A stretch of 64,000 bases of DNA from Cupriavidus sp. P-10 (GTDB lineage: Bacteria; Pseudomonadota; Gammaproteobacteria; Burkholderiales; Burkholderiaceae), in the NCBI RefSeq assembly GCF_003402535.2, contig NZ_AP025170.1:1-64000 (forward strand), read 5' to 3'. Under the pieces are notes generated by a model that saw only the letters and a program-made list of their open reading frames with translations, ran no database searches and was not told where the DNA came from. Every line of letters starts with the position of its first letter. Within the stretch, counting starts at the first letter, position 1. Position numbers and translations under genes: made by a program. Below, one piece after another: positions 1 through 11,083 of the stretch.

Positions 1-1794
1 ATGCAAGATTTCTGGCAGGCGGCAGCCGCGCAACTCGAGCGCGAACTGACGCCGCAACAGTTCAAAACGTGGATCAAGCCGCTGGTGCCCGTTGCGTTCG
101 ATGAAGAAACGCATGCGCTCCGGATTGCTGCGCCCAACCGTTTCAAGCTGGACTGGGTCAAGAGCCAGTTCTCCGGGCGCATCACCGCACTGGCCTGCGA
201 GTACTGGGAAGCGCAGGTCAGCGTCCAGTTCGTGCTCGATCCCGCGGCCTCCGGCCGTGCCGCCGCCTATATGCAGGCGCCGCAGCCGGCCATCGGGCCG
301 GGCGCGCACCAGCCGGGCGGCGCCATGGGCGTGGACGGTCACGCAGCCCCGGGTACGGGCATGGGCGGCTATCCGGGCGGCCAGCAGATGGCCGCGCAGG
401 CGCCCTACCCCATGGCCGGCCAGCCCGGCTATGGCGACTATCCGCCCGCTGCCGGCTACGGCATGGGCCAGCCCCCTTATGGTCATTCGGGTCATTCTGG
501 TCATTCTGGAAACCCATCCGCCGCGCCGGTCCCGGCCGGCGCCCGCGCGCAGATGTCCGGCATGGGCCAGGGCGGCCAGCATCCCGGCCAGCACGGCGGC
601 CATGGCAACCCGCTTGGCAACCACCCTGGCCAGCACGGCAATGACATGGGCGATATCGACGTGGTCCACATGGACCCCGCCGAAGCCAGCGCCCGCTCCT
701 ACCGCGCGCAGCAGTCGCAGCAACCGATGGGCGGGGCCATGCCGGGCCACCAGCCCAATGACACGGTCCATGAGCGCTCGCGCCTGAACCCGATCCTGAC
801 GTTCGACAACTTCGTCACCGGTAAAGCCAACCAGCTGGCCCGTGCCGCAGCCATCCAGGTTGCGCACAACCCCGGCAAGTCCTACAACCCGCTGTACCTG
901 TACGGCGGTGTGGGCCTGGGCAAGACCCACCTGATCCACGCCATCGGCAACAACATGCTGCTGGAGAACCCGCGCGCGCGAATCCGGTACATCCATGCCG
1001 AGCAGTACGTGTCCGACGTGGTGAAGGCGTACCAACGCAAGGCGTTCGACGAGTTCAAGCGCTATTACCACTCGCTTGACCTGCTGCTGATCGACGATAT
1101 TCAGTTCTTCTCCGGCAAGAACCGCACGCAGGAAGAGTTCTTCTACGCCTTCGAGGCCCTGATCGCCAACCGGGCGCAGGTGATCATCACCAGCGATACC
1201 TACCCCAAGGAAATCACCGGCATCGACGACCGCCTGATCTCGCGCTTCGACTCCGGCCTGACCGTGGCGATCGAGCCGCCCGAGCTGGAAATGCGCGTAG
1301 CGATCCTGATGAAGAAGGCCGCCGCCGAGAACGTGAACGTTCCGGAAGAAGTTGCCTTCTTCGTTGCCAAGCACCTGCGCTCCAACGTGCGCGAGCTGGA
1401 AGGCGCGCTGCGCAAGATCCTGGCGTTCAGCAACTTCCATGGCAAGGACATCACCATCGAGGTGACGCGTGAAGCGCTGAAGGACCTGCTGACGGTGCAG
1501 AACCGCCAGATCTCGGTGGAGAACATCCAGAAGACCTGCGCGGATTTCTACAACATCAAGGTCGCTGACATGTACTCGAAAAAGCGGCCTGCCAATATTG
1601 CCCGTCCGCGCCAGATCGCGATGTACCTGGCCAAGGAGCTCACGCAGAAGAGCCTGCCCGAGATCGGCGAACTCTTCGGCGGCCGCGACCACACCACCGT
1701 GCTGCACGCCGTGCGCAAGATCGCCGACGAACGCAGCAAGGATGCGCAGCTCAACCACGAGCTGCACGTGCTGGAACAGACGCTCAAGGGCTGA
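1..1794 (+). CDS. dnaA: Chromosomal replication initiator DnaA
   Basis: This is the AAA+ initiator that binds DnaA boxes at oriC and melts the origin. The 597 aa protein has domain I at about 1-85, then a very long Gly/His/Gln/Pro/Met-rich linker (about 90-255), then the AAA+ core. The core shows Walker [10 protein letters not shown] at about 302-310 and Walker B LLIDDIQ near 361. The C-terminal DNA-binding helix carries the signature [15 protein letters not shown] near 560. E. coli DnaA is 467 aa; the extra length is almost all linker. The window starts on the ATG, so the ribosome-binding site and the origin upstream are not visible. dnaN follows. The call is secure. Confidence 0.99.
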   Translation: MQDFWQAAAAQLERELTPQQFKTWIKPLVPVAFDEETHALRIAAPNRFKLDWVKSQFSGRITALACEYWEAQVSVQFVLDPAASGRAAAYMQAPQPAIGPGAHQPGGAMGVDGHAAPGTGMGGYPGGQQMAAQAPYPMAGQPGYGDYPPAAGYGMGQPPYGHSGHSGHSGNPSAAPVPAGARAQMSGMGQGGQHPGQHGGHGNPLGNHPGQHGNDMGDIDVVHMDPAEASARSYRAQQSQQPMGGAMPGHQPNDTVHERSRLNPILTFDNFVTGKANQLARAAAIQVAHNPGKSYNPLYLYGGVGLGKTHLIHAIGNNMLLENPRARIRYIHAEQYVSDVVKAYQRKAFDEFKRYYHSLDLLLIDDIQFFSGKNRTQEEFFYAFEALIANRAQVIITSDTYPKEITGIDDRLISRFDSGLTVAIEPPELEMRVAILMKKAAAENVNVPEEVAFFVAKHLRSNVRELEGALRKILAFSNFHGKDITIEVTREALKDLLTVQNRQISVENIQKTCADFYNIKVADMYSKKRPANIARPRQIAMYLAKELTQKSLPEIGELFGGRDHTTVLHAVRKIADERSKDAQLNHELHVLEQTLKG

Positions 1795-1799
1795 CGGAA

Positions 1800-1818
1800 G
1801 GACTGACAGGTTCAGTCC
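1800..1818 (+). terminator. Hairpin just after dnaA, possible weak terminator
   Basis: GGACTGA (1800-1806) pairs perfectly with TCAGTCC (1812-1818) across a 5-base loop, starting a few bases after the dnaA stop codon. There is no run of T after it, so it may be an attenuator or RNA-stabilising hairpin rather than a full intrinsic terminator. Confidence 0.4.
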
Positions 1819-2173
1819 TGATTAGAAGCCAGTTTTGAAGGGCCGGCCCCCCGGGCTGGCATACTGTAGGGTGCGCGTCACGGGAAACCCGTGGCGCCTG
1901 GGAATTAACGTCAGCGTCGCCGGAGCAAAAGTCCGGAAAATGGCCACCGATAAGGCTTTGCGGTGAGTCGGGACGGGATGGCAAGTGCGGAACAGCGCAC
2001 CAAGGCACCAGCGTGGCTTTTTGTGCACAGCTGGCCCGCCCGCCGGTCCCGCCCCGCTTCACCGCAGCGGCTTATCCTTGGTACAATGGCACATTAACTC
2101 CTTGATTCCTAAGTGAATTTGGAGTTGTTTGCGTTCTGCGGTCGCCGACTACAAACGACGAAGGATAAATTCA
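1819..2173. other. dnaA-dnaN intergenic region
   Basis: About 355 bases without a credible gene. Many replicons with this gene order carry DnaA boxes here. I see only a partial match, TTATCCTTG near 2072, and no consensus TTATCCACA. The last part should hold the dnaN promoter. Short arms AACTCC and GGAGTT near 2096-2126 flank the probable leader. Nothing else is supported. Confidence 0.5.
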
Positions 2174-3289
2174 ATGCAATTGGTCAAAACCTCGCGAGAC
2201 AACCTGCTGCGTCCGCTGCAAATCGTGAGCGGCATCGTGGAGCGCCGCCACACCCTCCCGATCCTGGCCAACCTGCTGATTCGCAAGTCCGGGTCGAACG
2301 TGTCCTTCCTGTCGACCGACATCGAAATCCAGATCACCACGCATGCAGAATGCGGCGTCGGCAACGACAGCGTCGCCACCACCGTGGCCGCGCGCAAGCT
2401 GCTCGACATCCTGCGTGCCATGCCTGACGGCGACGTGGCCCTGTCGCTCAACGACAAGCGCATGACCGTGCAATCCGGCAAGAGCCGCTTCGCACTGCAG
2501 ACGCTTGCCGCTGAAGAATTCCCGACCGTTGCCGAAGCCAGCGAATTCAACGCCAGCGTCACGCTGCCGCAGAAGACCTTCAAGCACCTGCTGGCGATGG
2601 TCCACTTCGCCATGGCGCAGCAGGACATCCGCTACTACCTGAACGGCATGCTGCTGGTGGTGGAAGGCAAGAAGGTCATGGCAGTCGCCACCGACGGCCA
2701 CCGCCTGGCCTACTGCGGCGTCGAGCTTGAGAACGAAGCCGCCGGTGTGGGCGCGCGCCAGGAAGTCATCATTCCGCGCAAGACCATCCTGGAACTGCAG
2801 CGCCTGCTGGAAGACAACGACGATCCCGTGACGGTGCAACTGGCCGCCAACCAGGTCAAGTTCACGTTCGCCAATATCGAACTGATCTCCAAGCTGGTCG
2901 AAGGCAAGTTCCCCGACTTCCAGCGCGTGATCCCCAAGGGCTACAAGAACGCCTTCGCGATCGACCGCGTGCGGCTGCAGCAGGCGCTGCAACGCACCGC
3001 GATCCTGACCACCGACAAGTTCAAGGGCGTGCGCTGCATCCTCGACACGCACGTCCTCAAGATCAGCTCCACCAACGCCGACCAGGAAGAGGCGCAAGAA
3101 GAGCTGGAACTCGATTACTCGGGCGACGCGCTCGATATCGGCTTCAACGTGACCTACCTGCTCGACGTACTCGCCAACCTGAAGAGCGAGCAGGTGCAGG
3201 TCAGCCTCGGCGACTCGAATTCGAGCGCGCTGATCACCGTGCCGGAAGACGACAACTTCAAGTACGTCGTCATGCCGATGCGCATCTGA
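2174..3289 (+). CDS. dnaN: DNA polymerase III beta subunit (sliding clamp)
   Basis: The clamp encircles DNA and tethers the replicative polymerase and repair enzymes. The 371 aa product starts MQLVKTSRDNLLRPLQIVSGI and ends MPMRI, as in other beta clamps, and is close to the usual 366-370 aa. I use the ATG at 2174 instead of an in-frame one at 2129, because the extra 15 residues are not family-like and the clamp's conserved N-terminus begins here. The gene lies between dnaA and gyrB in the classic origin order, about 380 bases after dnaA, so it probably has its own promoter. Confidence 0.98.
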   Translation: MQLVKTSRDNLLRPLQIVSGIVERRHTLPILANLLIRKSGSNVSFLSTDIEIQITTHAECGVGNDSVATTVAARKLLDILRAMPDGDVALSLNDKRMTVQSGKSRFALQTLAAEEFPTVAEASEFNASVTLPQKTFKHLLAMVHFAMAQQDIRYYLNGMLLVVEGKKVMAVATDGHRLAYCGVELENEAAGVGARQEVIIPRKTILELQRLLEDNDDPVTVQLAANQVKFTFANIELISKLVEGKFPDFQRVIPKGYKNAFAIDRVRLQQALQRTAILTTDKFKGVRCILDTHVLKISSTNADQEEAQEELELDYSGDALDIGFNVTYLLDVLANLKSEQVQVSLGDSNSSALITVPEDDNFKYVVMPMRI

Positions 3290-6057
<2,768 letters not shown>

Positions 6058-6173
6058 GATCCTGTGGGATCCTAGGATAGTCGATGCAATACACAAATCA
6101 CTGAATCGATCTGAAACGAAGCTTCTCGGCAGATTGAGGGCTTGAGCCACTCTGGTTTGCTATGAGCGTCAAG

Positions 6174-6209
6174 AAAAGCCGCCTTCCCGCAAGGGTTCGC
6201 GGCTTTTTT
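6174..6209 (+). terminator. Rho-independent terminator after gyrB
   Basis: AAAAGCCGC (6174-6182) and GCGGCTTTT pair across a loop that itself holds CCCGCAAGGG-like pairing, and a run of six T residues ends the second arm. It lies about 115 bases past the gyrB stop codon and separates the origin genes from the island that follows. Confidence 0.9.
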
Positions 6210-6548
6210 GCTGCTCGCCAACCATGGCCAGTCATCCGTCTTCAGCAATTCTTCTGGTCGTTGTATGCGGGAACCTGGATACCTGCATGCATTTGAACCA
6301 GACCAGTGGATAGACATAATAGACATCGCGACGCTGAAGCGTTACAGCTTCCTGTTTTCACAGCGACAATCGTAACTGTCTCACGGTCGCATTGGATTGA
6401 CGCTGAAATTGAACATGATCGAAAATCATGAACTTGGACATCATTGGTGGCTTTAGCACCTGTAAAATCAAGCGTATCGTCCAAAAATGAACCCTCATGG
6501 TTAGCGAGAAATTAAATCGCCAGAGAGCGACGTGTAGCCAGGGTAGGA
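6210..6548. promoter_or_regulatory. AT-richer leader of the defence operon
   Basis: About 340 bases with no credible gene and visibly lower GC than the origin genes. It must hold the promoter of the sigma-factor/defence operon, but no pair of consensus -35/-10 boxes with good spacing stands out. A perfect inverted repeat, CATGAT (6414-6419) and ATCATG (6425-6430) around CGAAA, is the best operator candidate. The head gene encodes a sigma factor, so a non-standard promoter recognised by that factor is possible. Confidence 0.4.
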
Positions 6549-9500
6549 GTGTGTGCGTGGAAAATCATTCCGACTGCCCACACACGTCATGAAAAAGTGG
6601 GGTTGACTGTGACCGAATCCACGCCAAGCATTGTGCGGCCCATTGGAAAGCTGTTTCGAATTGCTGTGTCTGCAGGTATTGAGACAGCGGTGAAACTGCA
6701 CATTTCTCGGGGCGACGACTTGGAGTGCCGAGACGAGAAAGGCCTTACTCCCCTCATGCTCGCTGCGTCACGCAATCGGGCGGGAGTTTGCCGATTGCTC
6801 ATTAAGGCGGGCGCGAATGTGTTCGCTGTCGACTTTTCTGGCCGGGACGCACTAACAATCGCTCGAGAACGTGGCGCCGCCGCCGCCGCTGAGACGATAG
6901 CGGAGTACTTGGCCAGTCACGGGACCATCCAGGCACGCTCATCGGGCCCCACGGATGCTACCGGAGAACTTCAGGCATCTGCGCCTGAACGCCCGAACGC
7001 CAGCAGTGATCGAAAAGCATACCCGGTGGTTGCATCTCTGACAATCGATTCGGCGCATGAGGGCTCTCAACACGAGGTCTCCAGCAAGGCAGCTACCGGC
7101 ACTATCATCGCTGGAAGCGCAACCCCTGTGAGTCTCGCAGAAGACCATGCACCGCTGCGCCGTATCGGAGCAGATGCATTAGCACCTCCGGTTCCCGCTA
7201 CGATTGGAACAGCTCCACTGGCCGGAGAAGCTACCCCTCTCGATCGTCCGTCGAACGCAAGCGGACTAGATGAGGTAGAGCTACTGACCGCAGCACCAGT
7301 CGCGGCAGGGGGCGGAGATTTGTGCGGAATCGATGTGCGGCAGCCCAGCACTGAGCCGTCGCCATTCCTTTCGCAGAGGAGCGGCGCTCAAACCAACAAC
7401 TGCGAGCTCCAAGACGAGCGGAGCGATACACCGAATGCCCCGGACCGCGAAGGCCAGCTAACTGAACTGACGTTCGGAGATTGGGAAGCCGTAGAACTCT
7501 CGGAACCGCCTCGTGACAATCCCGTTGTGCTCATAACCGAGGCAGAACGACAGCGTCGAATCGACAACCATACGCCGATCGACCACAGCGCAGCTTGGGA
7601 TGACTTGGAGGCCTTCTTGCCGGATTCGGCCAAGTCAATTCTGCGGGTGAGCAATCAGCCTTTCCGGGAGTCGTTGCGAGAATTGCTGCTGCGAGCACTG
7701 CGGGAAGGCAGCGTTCCACTAGTGGCGATTGAGGACGTAATGTCCCGTCGAGGAGATGGCGAAGAGCGCGATCTTCCCGCGGAGGCAGCTCTGGGATTCG
7801 TCCTTGGCGATATGGGTGCCGAGGTCGATGAACGCCTTGAATTCCCATCTGCGATCCCAAGTGAAAACTTCATGGTGATCGTCGATCCCGTAGAAACCGA
7901 CAATGAAGAAGCGGAGGTCGACGAGGCTATCCAGCATTTCGAGGAGCTGCTCTCTGACAGGAACGATCCGCTTCGGATCTACCATCGCGCTGCGGTTAAG
8001 CCCTCGCTTCTGTCAGCGGCGCAGGAAATCGATGTTGCGCGAAAGATGGAAGACGCAGCCTCGCACGCACTCGATGCGTTGGCGACGTGGCCCCGGGGTT
8101 TAAACTACCTTCTTGACAAAATTGGCAAGGCCGCTGGTACCTCGCACCTATCAACCTTCGTGGTTTTGCGCGACGGCGACGCTGACGATGGGGAGCAAAA
8201 TGCTGATACCGATGAGAGCGCCAACGCGAAGCCAGACCTCGAGATTTACCCGGAAGATAATGCTCCTCAGGGCGAATTTATGGGCAAAGAAGAATCGCCC
8301 AACGTTGTGGACGACCCTATCGAAGTCTTAGCCGGCATCCAAGCGCTGGCTGCCGAGTCAATGGACGGAGCATCGACGCCCCTGCGACATGAGCTAGGCC
8401 GGCTGCACTTCAGGCGGCCGTTCCTCATAAGCTTGGAAGAAGTGGCGAAGGGTGACAGTCATCCTTCTGCCTTGGCCTATAGAAGCGCCATCGCCGAGCT
8501 AATCCGCTATCGTGACTACATGACACAGGCCAACCTGCGCTTGGTCATGGACGTCGCCAGGCGTCGCATGCATTCGGGGTTATCGCTCGAAGATCTGATC
8601 CAAGAAGGCAACCTTGGCCTGCTAAAAGCAGTGGACCGCTTCGATTGGCGTCGTGGTTTTCGATTCTCGACCATGGCGACTTGGTGGATCAAGCAGCAGG
8701 TCGGGCGTGGGATCTTCGATACGGCGCTTGAGATTCGTTTACCTGTTCATATCCACGAGAAGGTTTCTCGTGGCCGCTGGGAAATCGAGTCGCTCGAGCG
8801 CATGCGCGGCAAACCCGCCTCATTGGCCGAGCAGGCAGCGATTTGCAGCATGACGCCCGATAAGTTCGAGCTGGCCGCCCGCGCGCTTTCGGAGCCTCTC
8901 TCGATTGATGAGGCACAGCAGGAAGGCTGTTTCGAGTCCGAAGAGACTGACGAGCCGTTCGCTCGCATGGTCGCGCACGATGAGGCGCGGTTGGTCGACG
9001 AAATGCTTGCAAAGCTGAAAGGAAAGGATGCAGAAGTCCTTCGATTGCGGTTCGGCATAGGTGTCCCTGAGGCGCTTACTTTGGATCAAATTGGAGGAAT
9101 TCTCGGCGTAACTCGCGAACGCGTTCGCCAGATTGAATCGGCAGCGATGCGCAAACTCTCGTCTTCGTCTTACCGCGACGCTTTGACAAGGGCGCTGGGA
9201 AAGGTCCCTACGCAATGTAAGACGAAATCTGATGAAGAAGCGCGGACGGGGAGCGACGTCCCTCCCACGCGTTCCGCAAAAACCCGTTCGGGCGAGTCCA
9301 CGTCCACACCCGATCTCGCGAGCGACATTGATACCAACGCGATGCCGGTGCCGCCTCCTGAGGAAACTGCCGCCCCGATATCCGCTTCGATGCAACGACT
9401 GCTCGATATGGCTCATGAGCTTGGTGTTCGGGTTGTTCGAGACCCGTCTGGCCCCAATGCAGGCTTCATATTCGGCGAGATCGATCACCAAGACCGCAAG

Positions 9501-9572
9501 GCGCGCAAATTGATCCGAGACTTGCTCGGGACGGGCTTCGCATGGCAACCGGGAATAGGCTACCGACAATGA
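6549..9572 (+). CDS. Ankyrin-repeat / RpoD-like sigma-70 fusion protein
   Basis: A 1007 aa protein not matching a standard housekeeping gene. Residues about 44-124 form two or three ankyrin-like repeats (GLTPLMLAASRNRAGVCRLLIKAGA). A long poorly conserved spacer follows. Residues about 370-430 resemble sigma region 1.1 (VLGDMGAEVDERLEF); 470-540 resemble region 1.2 (NDPLRIYHRAAVKP, EIDVARKMEDA); an acidic stretch follows. Region 2 (LEDLIQEGNLGLLKAVDRF, RFSTMATWWIKQQ) lies at about 640-715, region 3 next, region 4 (LTLDQIGGILGVTRERVRQ) at about 844-870. A novel tail covers about 945-1007. The stop overlaps the next start codon. The start is uncertain: the GTG at 6549 overlaps an AGGAG; GTG 6609 is an alternative. 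Probable role: directing RNA polymerase to promoters of this island or other targets, gated by the ankyrin part (inference). Confidence 0.85.
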   Translation: MCAWKIIPTAHTRHEKVGLTVTESTPSIVRPIGKLFRIAVSAGIETAVKLHISRGDDLECRDEKGLTPLMLAASRNRAGVCRLLIKAGANVFAVDFSGRDALTIARERGAAAAAETIAEYLASHGTIQARSSGPTDATGELQASAPERPNASSDRKAYPVVASLTIDSAHEGSQHEVSSKAATGTIIAGSATPVSLAEDHAPLRRIGADALAPPVPATIGTAPLAGEATPLDRPSNASGLDEVELLTAAPVAAGGGDLCGIDVRQPSTEPSPFLSQRSGAQTNNCELQDERSDTPNAPDREGQLTELTFGDWEAVELSEPPRDNPVVLITEAERQRRIDNHTPIDHSAAWDDLEAFLPDSAKSILRVSNQPFRESLRELLLRALREGSVPLVAIEDVMSRRGDGEERDLPAEAALGFVLGDMGAEVDERLEFPSAIPSENFMVIVDPVETDNEEAEVDEAIQHFEELLSDRNDPLRIYHRAAVKPSLLSAAQEIDVARKMEDAASHALDALATWPRGLNYLLDKIGKAAGTSHLSTFVVLRDGDADDGEQNADTDESANAKPDLEIYPEDNAPQGEFMGKEESPNVVDDPIEVLAGIQALAAESMDGASTPLRHELGRLHFRRPFLISLEEVAKGDSHPSALAYRSAIAELIRYRDYMTQANLRLVMDVARRRMHSGLSLEDLIQEGNLGLLKAVDRFDWRRGFRFSTMATWWIKQQVGRGIFDTALEIRLPVHIHEKVSRGRWEIESLERMRGKPASLAEQAAICSMTPDKFELAARALSEPLSIDEAQQEGCFESEETDEPFARMVAHDEARLVDEMLAKLKGKDAEVLRLRFGIGVPEALTLDQIGGILGVTRERVRQIESAAMRKLSSSSYRDALTRALGKVPTQCKTKSDEEARTGSDVPPTRSAKTRSGESTSTPDLASDIDTNAMPVPPPEETAAPISASMQRLLDMAHELGVRVVRDPSGPNAGFIFGEIDHQDRKARKLIRDLLGTGFAWQPGIGYRQ

Positions 9573-11059
9573 GTGCGATACGAAATGCGCCACCACGAGC
9601 TGGCGCAATGCTTGAGGCCCTGCGCGGCATGGGCTACTCCACGGGTGCGGCAGTTGCCGACATCATCGATAACAGCATTGCGGCGGGAGCCACTCACATA
9701 GACGTCCAGTTCGCGTGGGACGGTTCAGCCAGTCGCGTGGCCATTCTCGATGACGGCCGTGGAATGGACGACTCAGAGCTTGAGAGCGCCATGACGCTGG
9801 GGGACAAGAGCCCGCTTGACGCACGCGATCCTGAAGACCTCGGCCGGTTCGGCATGGGGCTCAAGACAGCGTCCTTCTCTCAGTGCCGCAGGTTGACCGT
9901 AGTGAGCGCCAAAAGCGGCTCGCACTCCTGCTTGCGATGGGATCTCGATGAGCTTGCGCGAAACCCCGAGATTGGGTGGGCTCTGCTCGAAGGACCGGCC
10001 CCCGGATCGGAGCCCTTCATCGCAACGATGCTCGAGCGCTCTCACGGGTGCTTGGTGCTGTGGGAGTCGATGGATCGCATTGTGACCAAGGCATTCTCAC
10101 CTGAACACTTCCTTGATTTGGTCGACGAGGTCCAGCAGCACCTAGCCATGGTATTTCACCGACTCATCGGAGGACTGCATCCAAAGTTGCAACTTGCGAT
10201 CAACGGGCGTCCTGTCATCGCTTGGGACCCATTCATGTCGGGGCATCCGGCGAAGCCTTGGGAGTCACCAGTCGCCCGGAAGTCGACGGATTCTGGCCCG
10301 ATCACCCTGCAATGCCACGTGCTGCCTCACAAGGACCGGCTCAAAGCCGACGAGTTTGATTCCAACGGCGGCCCCGCAGGCTGGAGCACACAGCAGGGGT
10401 TCTACGTCTACCGCAACGAACGACTTCTCGTTGCCGGTGGATGGCTAGGGCTCGGGCAGGGCCGCGGTTGGAACCGTGAAGAAGCCTACCGGCTCGCACG
10501 AATCCAACTGGACATACCGAATACCGCCGACGCAACCTGGAAGATTGATATCCGAAAGTCGACCGCACGGCCGCCCGTTTCGTTGCGACCTTGGCTTACC
10601 AAGCTCGCCGAGGACACACGCGAAAGAGCGCGGCGCGTGTTTGCCTATCGCGCGGCCCCGCAAGGCCGGATAGGTTCGGCACCAATTGAACTGGCGTGGA
10701 GAGCTGAGCACACCAAAGCTGGCGTGAAATACCGCATCGACGAGAAGCATCCTGCAGTCGTAGCTGTATTCGACACTTGTGAAAAGGGTTCGGAGCTTGT
10801 GCGGGTGATGCTCCGGGTAATTGAGGAGACAGTGCCCGTTCAGCGCATTTGGCTGGACACTGCCGAGTCGAAAGACACGCCGCGCAGCGGCTTTTCAGGT
10901 GAGCCCAGCGCAGAGGTGCAGAACGTCTTGGTTGTTCTGTTCAGGGACATGGTCGTTCGAAGGAACATGAGCGAGGAGCTCGCCCGAACAACGCTAGCGG
11001 TAACGGAGCCCTTCCAAGATTATCCGGCCTTGGTTGCCGGCCTGCGTCTCGAATCTTGA
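9569..11059 (+). CDS. GHKL ATPase, MORC/MutL-like, defence-associated
   Basis: A 496 aa protein with an N-terminal HATPase_c_3-type Bergerat fold: ADIIDNSIAAGA (N-box, 30-41), ILDDGRGMDD (59-68) and LGRFGMGLKTASFS (91-104). In MutL and MORC proteins these bind ATP and drive clamp-like dimerisation on DNA. The residue aligned with the catalytic Glu of the MutL N-box is Asp31. The ATG at 9569 is chosen because it overlaps the sigma-factor stop codon as ATGA, a sign of translational coupling; an earlier in-frame codon at 9542 is less likely. ATPases of this type next to Z1, PD-(D/E)XK and AIPR genes are known from predicted restriction-modification operons. I infer a DNA-remodelling or sensing role; the substrate is unknown. 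Confidence 0.88.
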   Translation: MSAIRNAPPRAGAMLEALRGMGYSTGAAVADIIDNSIAAGATHIDVQFAWDGSASRVAILDDGRGMDDSELESAMTLGDKSPLDARDPEDLGRFGMGLKTASFSQCRRLTVVSAKSGSHSCLRWDLDELARNPEIGWALLEGPAPGSEPFIATMLERSHGCLVLWESMDRIVTKAFSPEHFLDLVDEVQQHLAMVFHRLIGGLHPKLQLAINGRPVIAWDPFMSGHPAKPWESPVARKSTDSGPITLQCHVLPHKDRLKADEFDSNGGPAGWSTQQGFYVYRNERLLVAGGWLGLGQGRGWNREEAYRLARIQLDIPNTADATWKIDIRKSTARPPVSLRPWLTKLAEDTRERARRVFAYRAAPQGRIGSAPIELAWRAEHTKAGVKYRIDEKHPAVVAVFDTCEKGSELVRVMLRVIEETVPVQRIWLDTAESKDTPRSGFSGEPSAEVQNVLVVLFRDMVVRRNMSEELARTTLAVTEPFQDYPALVAGLRLES

Positions 11060-11083
11060 AAATGTCTAAAAAAGGGGGAGAGG

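Noticed and set aside
1819..2173. Possible second origin or DnaA-box cluster between dnaA and dnaN
   Set aside because: Only one partial DnaA-box-like word was found. The origin is more likely upstream of dnaA, outside the window.
6549..9572. Reading the sigma factor as the housekeeping RpoD
   Set aside because: Ankyrin fusion, altered region 2.4, extra tail and coupling to a defence operon do not fit; rpoD normally lies elsewhere, near dnaG.
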